64,000 bases of DNA from assembly GCA_020850355.1 (NCBI GenBank), contig JADZEX010000077.1, positions 1-64,000 on the forward strand. The letters are read 5' to 3'. How positions within the stretch are numbered: position 1 is the first letter of the stretch; each line of letters starts with the position of its first letter. The notes under the pieces were generated by a model. The model saw nothing but the letters and a program-made list of their open reading frames with translations, was not told the DNA's origin and made no database searches. The translations under genes and the position numbers were made by a program. Shown here piece by piece: positions 26,624 through 35,779 of this stretch. The DNA is from Fimbriimonadaceae bacterium (lineage in GTDB: Bacteria > Armatimonadota > UBA10988).

Positions 26624-28535
26624 AGGGCACCAGCTCCGCAGGCGGCAACGGGCCAAACTCCGGCCGCGCCATCAGGGCCGACTCGGTGGGCGCTCGCAAG
26701 AGGTCGCTGAGCGCCACGAAGCGCAGGCCGCGGCGGCTGAGGGTCTCCAGCAGCGCGGGCAAGATGGACAGCGTGTTGTCGGCGCCGTTGTGCAGCAGCA
26801 GGATCCCACCGTCATGGGTCTTGCCGCTGATCGCCGCGCTGGCTTCGGCCGCTGACAGCCGACTGAACGAAGCGCAGTTGACGGTCCAGAAGACGGGGAA
26901 GTAGCCGAGGTCGGCGAGCACCTCGCGGACCTTCGGATTGTAGTGCCCGCCCGGCGGCCGCATCAGCCGCGAGGAGACCCCGACGATGTCGTCGAGCACC
27001 ACCTTGGTCTTGATCATCTCGTAGGCGATCTCGTCGCGAGTCAGGCCGTCGAGGTGCAGGTGGTTGTAGGTGTGCGACCCGATCTCGTGGCCGTCGGCGG
27101 CGATCGCCCGGACCAACTCGGGGTACTTTTCAGACATCCGGCCGGTCACCAGGAAGGTGCCGCGCGCTTTGTGCTGCCGCAGCAGCTTCAGGATCGGCTC
27201 GGTGTACTCGGGTCGCGGCCCATCGTCGAAAGTCAGCGCCACGCGGCCGGCCCCGGCCACGCCACGCACCGGCTCCGGCAGCCGATCGACGGGATAGCTT
27301 AGCCCCATCGTGCGGTACAGTGCCAGCAGTGGGTCGACCAGCTCGGTACGGGTCGGGTCCTTGGCGTAGAGCCGCTCCATCAGATCCAGCGCCTGCTCGG
27401 GGTCCTGCTGCTGGTAGGCGGTCAGCAGCAGCCGCTCGACCGACAACGGTGGCGAGGCGTGTTGCAGCAAGGCAGCGATCCGCCGCGCGGCGGTGCGGTA
27501 GGCGGCCGGGTCGTAGGGCTGCGTCACGGTGGTCTGCGGGCGGTTCTGCACGTTCACCGTCAGCCGGCCCTCGAGCTCGATCCCGCCGGTCGCCCGGACC
27601 ACGATTTCGTGCGGCCCGTCGGCGCCGCTGGTGGTGTCCCAGACAACGTAGTAGGGCTCCCGGTTGGTGATCCCCTTGGTCTTGTTGTCGACCAGAATGG
27701 TGACGTACTTGTAGCTGCGGGCCTGCATCAGACTGACCCGGATGGTCACCCGACCACTGACGGTGGTGCCAGGCAGCGGGGTTTCGACGGTCAGCGGGCC
27801 GACCCGCACCGGCTGCGGGGCGACCACCTCGACGGCGGTGCGCGGCGCGACGCGGTCGCTCAGCGGGTCGCGTTCGGGCACCAGCAGGACCACCTGCTTG
27901 CCCGGCTCGCCCTCCAGCTTCAGCGGCAGCGGCGCCGGCAGCCCGGGCACACTGGTCGCGACGTGTGGCTTGAGCTGCCGCAGCGCCTCGGTGGCGGCCT
28001 GCCAGCGCCCGCTGGCGAGCAGGCGCAGCGCCGTCAGGTGGTCCAACAAGACCTGGTCGGTGCCCAACTCGGCGGCCCGCCCGAACAGTTCGCCCGCCTC
28101 GTCGACCTGTCCCCGACAGAGCGCCATCACGCCGCGGTAGAAGGCCGGCGGCGCCAGCAGCGCATCGAGCGCCGCGGCGCGCTTGAAGTAGCTCTCGGCA
28201 CTGCTCAGGTTGCCGACCTCGAAGTAGCAGAGCCCCAGCCCACAAAAGGCCAGCGCGTCGTAGCGGTCGGTCTCGTCGGCCCGCCGGAAACAGGCTGCCG
28301 CGGTGTCGACCTGCCGCGCCGCCAGCAAGGTGAGGCCCTGCCCACAGTAGGCCAGGGGGTCGTCGGGATCCAGCAGGCTGGCCTGCCCGAACGCCTGCGA
28401 GGCGGTGTCCCACTGCCCGGCCTCGGCCCGGGTGACGGCTTCGGTGACCGCCGCGAGGTACCCGCTGGCCGCCTGCGCGCCCGCCACGCATCCGAACAGC
28501 GCCCAACAGCGCAGCCAGCAGCTCATGCCAGACAA
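26607..28535 (-). CDS. Polysaccharide deacetylase (NodB homology) with N-terminal TPR-like repeats
   Basis: VALTFDDGPRPEYTEPILKLL; HEIGSHTYNHLHLDGL; LMRPPGGHYN; TPR-like N-terminal half. Confidence 0.87.
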   Translation of the reverse strand: MSGMSCWLRCWALFGCVAGAQAASGYLAAVTEAVTRAEAGQWDTASQAFGQASLLDPDDPLAYCGQGLTLLAARQVDTAAACFRRADETDRYDALAFCGLGLCYFEVGNLSSAESYFKRAAALDALLAPPAFYRGVMALCRGQVDEAGELFGRAAELGTDQVLLDHLTALRLLASGRWQAATEALRQLKPHVATSVPGLPAPLPLKLEGEPGKQVVLLVPERDPLSDRVAPRTAVEVVAPQPVRVGPLTVETPLPGTTVSGRVTIRVSLMQARSYKYVTILVDNKTKGITNREPYYVVWDTTSGADGPHEIVVRATGGIELEGRLTVNVQNRPQTTVTQPYDPAAYRTAARRIAALLQHASPPLSVERLLLTAYQQQDPEQALDLMERLYAKDPTRTELVDPLLALYRTMGLSYPVDRLPEPVRGVAGAGRVALTFDDGPRPEYTEPILKLLRQHKARGTFLVTGRMSEKYPELVRAIAADGHEIGSHTYNHLHLDGLTRDEIAYEMIKTKVVLDDIVGVSSRLMRPPGGHYNPKVREVLADLGYFPVFWTVNCASFSRLSAAEASAAISGKTHDGGILLLHNGADNTLSILPALLETLSRRGLRFVALSDLLRAPTESALMARPEFGPLPPAELVPYAGVE

Positions 28536-28650
28536 CTCGACATGCGGGTCATGCTAACACCGCGACGCCCCGCTGGCAACGCCCGCGACCGTTGTCGGAG
28601 CCGCTGGCGGTGGTCACCTTAGGCGGTTCAGATGGCGGAGCAGCAGGCGC

Positions 28651-30372
28651 ATGGACGAGCAACTGGCAGCCCTGGCGGCGGTGTTTGAGCAGGCCGGCAT
28701 CGCCCTGCCGGACGACCCGACGTCGTTCGCCCTGGACGAGTTGGACGGCCTGGTGGCCGACCGCCGGCTGCGCGCGATGTGCAAGTCGGCCCTCACCAAG
28801 TTCAAGCGCGCCGCGACCGCCGCCGGTTGGGCCCCGGCCGCTGCCGCGGCCCCGGAACCGCTGGCCAGCACCCCGCCGCCCGAGCCGACGCCCGCGCCGG
28901 CCGAGCCGGTCGCACCAGCCGCGCCAGTGGCCGCAGCGCCGCCGGTCGCCGCGGCGGCGCCCGTCGTGATCCCCGCCTCACCGATGTCCGACGAGCTGGC
29001 CGCCCGGCACACCGCGCTGCGGGACTGCTGCGAACAGGCCGGCCTCGCGCTGCCGGACGACCCGACGACGGTCGACCTGGACTCGCTCGACGCCGCGATC
29101 GTCGACAAGTCGCTGCGCGGCAAGGTTAAGTCGGCGCTGGTGAAGTTCCGCAAGCAGGCCGCCGCCGAGGGTTGGCAAGCCAGCCGCGTCGAGGTTGCGG
29201 CAGCCCCGGCGGGCGCTGCACCGGCCCCGAGCCCCGACCCCGTCGCCGCGCCGGCGGCCGAGCCGGTGGTGGTACCGGCCTCGCCGATGTCGCCCGAGCT
29301 GCAGGAGAAGTACGCCGCCGTGACGGCCTGCTACGGCCAGGCCGGCGTCGCCGTGCCGACCGACCCGACCGCCGTCAACCTCGACGAGCTCGACACGCTG
29401 GTCGAGGACAAGTCCCTGCGCGGCAAGCTGAAATCGGCGCTGGTGAAGTTCCGCAAGCAGGCCGCCGCCGAGGCCTGGCAGGCCGGTGGCGTGGTGGTGG
29501 CCGCGCCGACCGTGTCGCCGGCCGCCGCGCCGCCGGCCTCAGCGGCGGCGGTGACCGAGATGGTCGAAGAGGTCGTCCAGGAGATCGAGGAAGAAGTCGC
29601 CGGCGAGGCGGCGCCGCTGTCCGCGGCGCTGAGCGCGCTGTTCGCCGAGGTCACCGCGGCCTTCGCCGCGACGGGCACGGCAGTGCCGGCCGACCCGCTG
29701 AATGTCGGCTTGGACACCCTCGACGAGGCGATCGACGACAAGAAGCTGCGCGGCCGCTGCAAGTCGGCGCTGACCAAGTTCCGGCGTGTCGCGAAGGAAG
29801 AGGGCTGGCAGCCGGGCGGTGTGCGGAAGGTCAAGCGGACCGTCGTGCGGCAAGTCGTGCGCCAGGTTGGCGCGGCGCCGGCGGCGGTCGCCCCGCCGAC
29901 CGCCAGCGGCGAGGTGCCGGCCGCGCCGGTTGGACCGCCCGCCGAGCTCTACCTGCTGACCGCCGGCGGCTGGGAGAAGCTGGGCACGGCCTCCCGGCAG
30001 ACCACCCAACACGATGACCTGGTGGCGCAGCGAACGGCCGCCGGGGCGACGCGCCGGATCACCTCCATCCTGACTCTGGACGGCACGTTCAAGGTGCCCG
30101 AGGACCTCTACAACACCTACTGCTGGCTGGCCCACGAGGGCGTCGTCTACAAGGCCTACTACATCTCGCACGTCGGCGATGTCAAGCGCGGCACCAAGAC
30201 CGCCAGCCTGAAGGTCGACGAGTCTTACGACTACGAGACCTTCGGCCGGGTCTACCTGGCGCTGGCGAAGCCGACCCGCCCGACCGCCGACGATGCGCGT
30301 CGGGTGCGGTTTGGCACGCGCTACGACAGCGACCGACGGATGTTCGCCGGGGTGGCCAGCCGCCTGGTGTAG
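28651..30372 (+). CDS. Uncharacterised protein with four ~50-aa repeated modules, Ala/Pro linkers and a unique C-terminal domain
   Basis: Repeat core 'DPxxxxLDeLDxxxxDKsLRGkxKSALxKFRKxAaxEgWq' visible at about 28651, 28984, 29287 and 29629. Confidence 0.75.
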   Translation: MDEQLAALAAVFEQAGIALPDDPTSFALDELDGLVADRRLRAMCKSALTKFKRAATAAGWAPAAAAAPEPLASTPPPEPTPAPAEPVAPAAPVAAAPPVAAAAPVVIPASPMSDELAARHTALRDCCEQAGLALPDDPTTVDLDSLDAAIVDKSLRGKVKSALVKFRKQAAAEGWQASRVEVAAAPAGAAPAPSPDPVAAPAAEPVVVPASPMSPELQEKYAAVTACYGQAGVAVPTDPTAVNLDELDTLVEDKSLRGKLKSALVKFRKQAAAEAWQAGGVVVAAPTVSPAAAPPASAAAVTEMVEEVVQEIEEEVAGEAAPLSAALSALFAEVTAAFAATGTAVPADPLNVGLDTLDEAIDDKKLRGRCKSALTKFRRVAKEEGWQPGGVRKVKRTVVRQVVRQVGAAPAAVAPPTASGEVPAAPVGPPAELYLLTAGGWEKLGTASRQTTQHDDLVAQRTAAGATRRITSILTLDGTFKVPEDLYNTYCWLAHEGVVYKAYYISHVGDVKRGTKTASLKVDESYDYETFGRVYLALAKPTRPTADDARRVRFGTRYDSDRRMFAGVASRLV

Positions 30373-30396
30373 CCGCCGGCCACCGCGTCGACGACC

Positions 30397-31998
30397 TCAG
30401 AACAGGGCCTCGCCGGTCATCGACGCCGGCTGCGGCAGGCCGAGCAGCTTCAGCAGCGTCGGCGCCACATCGCCGAGGCAGCCACCGGCGCGTAGCACCG
30501 GGTGCTGGCTGTCGTCGACCAACACCGCCGGGGTCAGGTTGTCGGGCGTGTGGGTGGTGTGCGGCTCGCGCAGCGCGTAGTCGAAGCTGCCGTCAACTTG
30601 CCGGATCTTGTCGTAGTTGATCATCTCTTCGGCGTTGCCGTGGTCGGCGGTCACCAGCGCCCGACCGCCGAGCGCCTCCAGCCGCGCCAGCACCAGACCG
30701 AGGCACTGGTCGACCGCTTCGCAGGCCTGCACCGCGGCCTCGAACACGCCCGTGTGGCCAACCATGTCGGGGTTCGCGAAGTTCAAGATGATCGCGTCGT
30801 AGCGGTGCATCTGGTCGACCACCGCGCCGGCCAGCCGGTAGGCGCTCATTTCCGGTTGCAGGTCGTAGGTTGGCACCGGCGGCGACTTCACCATCAGGCG
30901 TTCCTCGCCGGGGAACGGTGCCTCGAGCTGGTTGTTGAAGAAGAAGGTGACGTGCGGGTACTTCTCGGTCTCGGCGGCCCGCAGTTGCGTCAGGCCGGCG
31001 CCCGACAGCACCGCGCCGAGAATGTCGGTCGGTGGCTGGCGCTTGAAGGCGAACGGGATGTCGAGGGTGGCGTCGTACTGCACCAGGCTGGCGAGCTGCA
31101 GGTCGAGCCGCGGCCCGCGGTCGAAGCCGGCGAAGTCGGCGTCGTGCAGCGCGCGCAGAATCTGGCGCGGCCGGTCGCCGCGGAAGTTGAAGCAGATCAG
31201 CGCGTCGCCGTCGGCCAGGCGCGGCGTGCCGGCGATGATCCGCGGCTTCAGGAACTCGTCCTCGTCCTTCGTGTCACCGCTGGCATAGGACGCCCGCACT
31301 GCCTCGCTGGCGCTGGCGTGGGTCGTGAACGGGATGCCAGCGAGGTCGCCGGCGGTCTGGCGGTTCTGCCCGTAGACCAGCGCGTCGTAGGCGATCTGGG
31401 TCCGCGGCCAGCGCTGGTCGCGGTCCATCGCCCAGTAGCGCCCGACGACGGTCGCGATCTGCCCGACGCCGACCCGCGCCATCTGCGCCTCGATGGCCTC
31501 GACATAGCCCAGCCCGGACTTCGGGTCGGTGTCGCGGCCGTCGGTGATCACGTGGAACAGCACCTGGTCCTTGGCCAGACCCGCGCGCTGCGCCAGCTCG
31601 AGCATCGCCAGGTAGTGCGACTCGGCGCTGTGGACACCACCGTCGCTGCACAGGCCGGTGAAGTGCAGCCGCGTGCCGTTGGCCTTGGCGCGCTGCACGC
31701 AGGCCACGAAGGCCGGCTTGTCGAAGAAGCTGCCATCGCCGATGGCGCGGTCGATGAAGAGGATCTCCTGCAGCACGGTCCGCCCCGCGCCGAGGTTCTC
31801 GTGGCCGACCTCGCTGTTGCCCATCAGGCCGTCGCGCAGGCCGACGGCCTCGCCCTGACAGCGCAGCAGGGTCTGCGGGTAACGCGCCACCAGGCGGTCC
31901 CAGGTCGGGGTCCGGGCGCACTTCACGGCGTTGCCGTAGAACTGGTCACTGTGGCCCCAGCCGTCCAAGATACAGAGCAGCAGCGGTTGCTTCGCCAT
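30397..31998 (-). CDS. gpmI: 2,3-bisphosphoglycerate-independent phosphoglycerate mutase
   Basis: LLCILDGWG; GLMGNSEVGHENLGAGR; HVITDGRDTDPKSG; ALVTADHGNAEEM; HTPDNLTPAVLVD. Confidence 0.95.
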   Translation of the reverse strand: MAKQPLLLCILDGWGHSDQFYGNAVKCARTPTWDRLVARYPQTLLRCQGEAVGLRDGLMGNSEVGHENLGAGRTVLQEILFIDRAIGDGSFFDKPAFVACVQRAKANGTRLHFTGLCSDGGVHSAESHYLAMLELAQRAGLAKDQVLFHVITDGRDTDPKSGLGYVEAIEAQMARVGVGQIATVVGRYWAMDRDQRWPRTQIAYDALVYGQNRQTAGDLAGIPFTTHASASEAVRASYASGDTKDEDEFLKPRIIAGTPRLADGDALICFNFRGDRPRQILRALHDADFAGFDRGPRLDLQLASLVQYDATLDIPFAFKRQPPTDILGAVLSGAGLTQLRAAETEKYPHVTFFFNNQLEAPFPGEERLMVKSPPVPTYDLQPEMSAYRLAGAVVDQMHRYDAIILNFANPDMVGHTGVFEAAVQACEAVDQCLGLVLARLEALGGRALVTADHGNAEEMINYDKIRQVDGSFDYALREPHTTHTPDNLTPAVLVDDSQHPVLRAGGCLGDVAPTLLKLLGLPQPASMTGEALF

Positions 31999-32109
31999 CG
32001 TCAAACACCTTTGCGGCAGCGCAGACTTCAGGGTAGCAGAGGGCGCCGGAGTGTCAACGCTACGGGCCGTCGAGGAGCTGCCCGGGAGCGTTTCGGCGCC
32101 CTCGCCGCG

Positions 32110-32138
32110 TTGTCAGATTCAACCGCCTCGGTTATCCT
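32110..32138 (+). promoter_or_regulatory. Candidate sigma70-type promoter (TTGTCA-N17-TATCCT)
   Basis: Correct spacing, about 35 nt before the aminotransferase start. Confidence 0.45.
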
Positions 32139-32173
32139 GAGTGCCCTGCCGAGGGGGCGGATTGGAGCCTCTT

Positions 32174-33331
32174 GTGGATCGCAGTTGGTTGAGCGCAGCC
32201 GAGGAAGCCCTGCTCCTGGTGCCCGGTCCGACCCCGGTCCCCGGGCGCGTCTTGCGGGCCCAGGCGCGGGCCATGATGAACCACCGCGCGCCGGCCTTCC
32301 GGAAGCTGCTGCGAGCCGTGACCGACGGCCTGCAATGGTGTTTCGGCACCGCCAGCGACCCGCTGATCCTGACGGCTTCCGGCACCGGCGGGCTGGAAGC
32401 AGCCCTGGTCAACACGCTCTCGCCCGGTGACCGCGTGCTGGCGGTGATCAGCGGCGCCTTCGGGCAGCGCTTCGCCGACATCGCCGCCGCCTACGGCGCG
32501 GTGGTCGACCGGCTCGAAGTCCCCTGGGGTCAGGCCGCCGACGTGGCGGCTGTCGCGGAGCGGCTGGACGGCAGCCAGCAGGCCGTCCTGTGTACCCTCA
32601 ACGAGACCTCGACCGGCGTCGTCAACCCGGTGCAGCAGATCGCCGCCCTCTGCCGGGAGCGTGGGCCGCTCTGCCTGGTCGACGCTATCAGCGGCCTGAT
32701 GGCGACGCCGTTGGAGGTCGACGCCTGGGGTGTCGATGTCGCCGTGGCCGGTTCGCAGAAGGCCTTCATGATTCCGCCGGGGCTCTGCTTCGTGACGATG
32801 AGCGACCGCGCCTGGCAGGCCCAGCGGACGGCGACGATGCCGCGCTTCTACTTCGATCTGGCGGCGGCGGCGAAGACCCTGGCCAAGGGCGAGAACCCCT
32901 GGACGCCGGCCGTCTCGCTGGTCTACGCCCTGTTCGACGCGCTGGAAGTGATCGAAGACGAGGGCCCGGCGGCGATGCTGGCCCGCCATGCGCGGCTACG
33001 CGACGGCGTGCGGGCCGGGCTGCGGTCGCTGGGGCTGCGCTTGCTGGCCGCCGACGACGTCGCTTCGCCGGCGGTCACGGCGGTCTTCCCGCCCGACGGG
33101 CTGCCGGCCGACGAGCTGCGCAAGCACCTCCGCGAGCGGTACCGCTGCGAACTGGCCGGCGGGCAGGGCCCCCTCAAGGGCGCCCTCATGCGGGTCGGGC
33201 ATCTCGGTTACGTGCAAGAGCCGGCCATCTTGCAGGGCGTCGCCCTGCTGGCCCAGGCGCTGGCCGACCACGGTCGGCCGGTTGACGCCGCGGCGGCGTT
33301 GCAGGCCGCGCGAGAGGCGATGAGCGGATGA
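32174..33331 (+). CDS. Class V aminotransferase (serine-glyoxylate/alanine-glyoxylate type)
   Basis: LLVPGPTPVPGRVL; LTASGTGGLEAALVN; DVAVAGSQKAFMIPPGL (PLP lysine); GTG start with upstream GGAG. Confidence 0.88.
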   Translation: MDRSWLSAAEEALLLVPGPTPVPGRVLRAQARAMMNHRAPAFRKLLRAVTDGLQWCFGTASDPLILTASGTGGLEAALVNTLSPGDRVLAVISGAFGQRFADIAAAYGAVVDRLEVPWGQAADVAAVAERLDGSQQAVLCTLNETSTGVVNPVQQIAALCRERGPLCLVDAISGLMATPLEVDAWGVDVAVAGSQKAFMIPPGLCFVTMSDRAWQAQRTATMPRFYFDLAAAAKTLAKGENPWTPAVSLVYALFDALEVIEDEGPAAMLARHARLRDGVRAGLRSLGLRLLAADDVASPAVTAVFPPDGLPADELRKHLRERYRCELAGGQGPLKGALMRVGHLGYVQEPAILQGVALLAQALADHGRPVDAAAALQAAREAMSG

Positions 33332-34974
33332 AGGTCCTGGTCACCGAAGCTATCAGCGAGCAGGGGCTCGAGATCCTGCGGCAGGCCGCGCCGGTCGACG
33401 TGCAGCTCGGCCTCAACGGCGCGGAGCTGGCGGCGGCTATCGACGACTACTCGGTGCTCGTGGTGCGCAGCGCCACGAAGGTCACCGAGGAGGTGATCGC
33501 TGCGGCGAAGCGCCTCAAGATCATCGGCCGCTGCGGCGTCGGGGTGGACAACATCGACGTCGCCGCCGCCACGCGGCACGGCGTGCTGGTGCTCAACTCG
33601 CCCTTCGGCAACACCGACGCGGCGGCGGAGCACACCGTCTCGCTGCTCTTCGCCCTGGCCCGCAACATCGCCGCGGCGGCGCAGTCGGTGGCCGAAGGGC
33701 GCTGGGAGCGCGGCAAGTTTGTCGGGGTCGAGTTGCACGACAAGGTGCTCGGCGTGGTCGGCTTCGGCAAGATTGGCAGCGGCGTGGCCCGCCGGGCGCA
33801 AGGTCTGGCGATGCGGGTGCTGGTCTTCGACCCCCTCTTGAACGTCGAGCGCGCGCGGCTGATGAACGTCGAATCCGTCGAACTCGACGATCTCCTGCGG
33901 CGCTGCGACTTCCTCACCTTCCATTGCCCGCTCAACCGGCACACCCACCACCTGCTCAACGCCGAGCGCCTGAAGCTGCTCAAGCCGACCGCGCGGATCG
34001 TCAACTGCGCCCGCGGCGGCGTGATCGACGAAGCCGCGCTGGCCGACGCCCTGCGCGAGGGCCGGGTCGCGGGTGCGGCGATCGACGTCTTCGAGCACGA
34101 GCCCCCGTTCGGCGAGCCGCGCTCCCCACTGCTCGGGGCGCCGAACCTGATCGGCACGCCGCACCTCGGCGCCAGCACCGCCGAGGCCCAGGAGAATGTG
34201 GCGATCGACGTGGCCCGGCAGGTGCTCGACGCCTGGCGCGGCGAGCCGGTCCAGGGCGCGGTCAATCTGCCGGCGCTGGAAGCCGAGGAGCATCGCCGGC
34301 TGAAGCCTTACCTGCACCTCGCCGAGCAGCTTGGCGTGTTGCAGGCGCACCTCGCCCGGGGGCGGCTGGAACGGGTTGAGGTCAGCTATCTCGGCGCGCT
34401 GCACGACGCCCCGGCCGCGCCGTTGACGCGGGCTGTGCTGCGCGGCCTGCTGCGCACCTTCCATGGCGACAGCACCATCAACTACGTCAACGTGCCGTCG
34501 GTGGTTGAGGACAGCGGCATCCAGGTCAGCGAGACCCGCTCGATGGAGTCGGCCACCTACCATAGCGTGCTGCGCGTCGGAGTGCGCGCCGGCGGGCACC
34601 AGCACGTCGCCGACGGCTCCTGCTTCGGCTCCGACCCGCGGATTGTGGCGCTCGATGGCTACGGCTACAACATTCTTCCCGAGGGGCATCTGCTGGTTTG
34701 GTACAACACCGACCAGCCCGGCGTGATCGGCAAGGTCGGGACCCTGCTCGGCGACGCCGGCGTCAACATCGCCGGGATGCAGCTCGGCCGCGACGCCTTC
34801 GGTGGCCGGGCGGTCAGCATCGTCGTGATCGACGCGCCGATCGACCAGGCGCTGATCGACCGGATCCGCGCGATTCCGGGGATGCTCGACGTGCGGGTGG
34901 TCGACTTCGGCAACGGCGGCGCCTCGGTCGGCAGCCGGTTGGTGCTGCCGCCGAGCATGGGAGAGACGGCTTGA
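33328..34974 (+). CDS. serA: D-3-phosphoglycerate dehydrogenase
   Basis: GRCGVGVDNIDVAAATRHG; VVGFGKIGSGVARRAQG; NCARGGVIDEAALADAL; C-terminal ACT domain. Confidence 0.95.
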   Translation: MKVLVTEAISEQGLEILRQAAPVDVQLGLNGAELAAAIDDYSVLVVRSATKVTEEVIAAAKRLKIIGRCGVGVDNIDVAAATRHGVLVLNSPFGNTDAAAEHTVSLLFALARNIAAAAQSVAEGRWERGKFVGVELHDKVLGVVGFGKIGSGVARRAQGLAMRVLVFDPLLNVERARLMNVESVELDDLLRRCDFLTFHCPLNRHTHHLLNAERLKLLKPTARIVNCARGGVIDEAALADALREGRVAGAAIDVFEHEPPFGEPRSPLLGAPNLIGTPHLGASTAEAQENVAIDVARQVLDAWRGEPVQGAVNLPALEAEEHRRLKPYLHLAEQLGVLQAHLARGRLERVEVSYLGALHDAPAAPLTRAVLRGLLRTFHGDSTINYVNVPSVVEDSGIQVSETRSMESATYHSVLRVGVRAGGHQHVADGSCFGSDPRIVALDGYGYNILPEGHLLVWYNTDQPGVIGKVGTLLGDAGVNIAGMQLGRDAFGGRAVSIVVIDAPIDQALIDRIRAIPGMLDVRVVDFGNGGASVGSRLVLPPSMGETA

Positions 34975-35729
34975 GGATCCTGGTCTCCAACGACGACGGC
35001 ATCCACGCCCCCGGGCTGGCCGCGTTGGTGGAGGCCCTGCAGGGCCTCGGCGAGCTCTGGGTGGTCGCCCCCGAACGCGAGCGGAGCGCCGCCAGTCACG
35101 CCATCAGCCTGCGCGACCCGCTGCGGGCCTGGGAAGTCCCCTACCCCGGCGCCCGCGCCTGGGCGACCACCGGCACGCCGGCCGACTGTGTGCTGATCGG
35201 CGCCCGCGAGTTGCTGCCGGCGCTGCCCGAGGTGGTGGTCTCGGGGATCAACCGCGGGGCCAACCTGGGCGAGGATGTCTGGTACTCGGGCACCGTCGCC
35301 GCCGCCAAGGAGGGCACCATGTGGGGCCTGCCGGCGGTGGCGCTGAGCGTCTGCTGCGGCTTCGACGCGCCCGACTACCGCGCCGCCGCGGCTTTCGCGC
35401 GGCGCCTGCTGCCGTTGGCCGCAGAGCACCTCGCCCGCGATGTGCTGCTCAACGTCAACGTGCCGAACCTGCCGCCCGACCAGATTCGGGGCGCGCAGGT
35501 CTGTCACCAGGGCCGCCGCCGGTACCAGACCAGCTTCGACAAGCGCACCGACCCGCGGGGCGGCGTCTACTACTGGATCGGCACCGGCGAACCGCTCGAC
35601 GAGCCGGACCCCGGCAGCGACGTCAGCGCCGTGGCAGCCGGGCAGATTGCGGTGACGCCGGTCCGGCTCGACCTGACCGCCGACGATGCCGGCGGCATCG
35701 CCACCTGGCTGCCATCCGCGAACGCCTGA
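34971..35729 (+). CDS. surE: 5'/3'-nucleotidase SurE
   Basis: LRILVSNDDGIHAPGLAAL; PERERSAASHAISL; VVSGINRGANLGEDVWYSGTVAAA; TTG start overlapping serA stop. Confidence 0.93.
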   Translation: MRILVSNDDGIHAPGLAALVEALQGLGELWVVAPERERSAASHAISLRDPLRAWEVPYPGARAWATTGTPADCVLIGARELLPALPEVVVSGINRGANLGEDVWYSGTVAAAKEGTMWGLPAVALSVCCGFDAPDYRAAAAFARRLLPLAAEHLARDVLLNVNVPNLPPDQIRGAQVCHQGRRRYQTSFDKRTDPRGGVYYWIGTGEPLDEPDPGSDVSAVAAGQIAVTPVRLDLTADDAGGIATWLPSANA

Positions 35730-35779
35730 CGGCCGCGCAGGAGGACTGCCGCGGCACCCCGCCAAGCTCCCGGCGGAGC

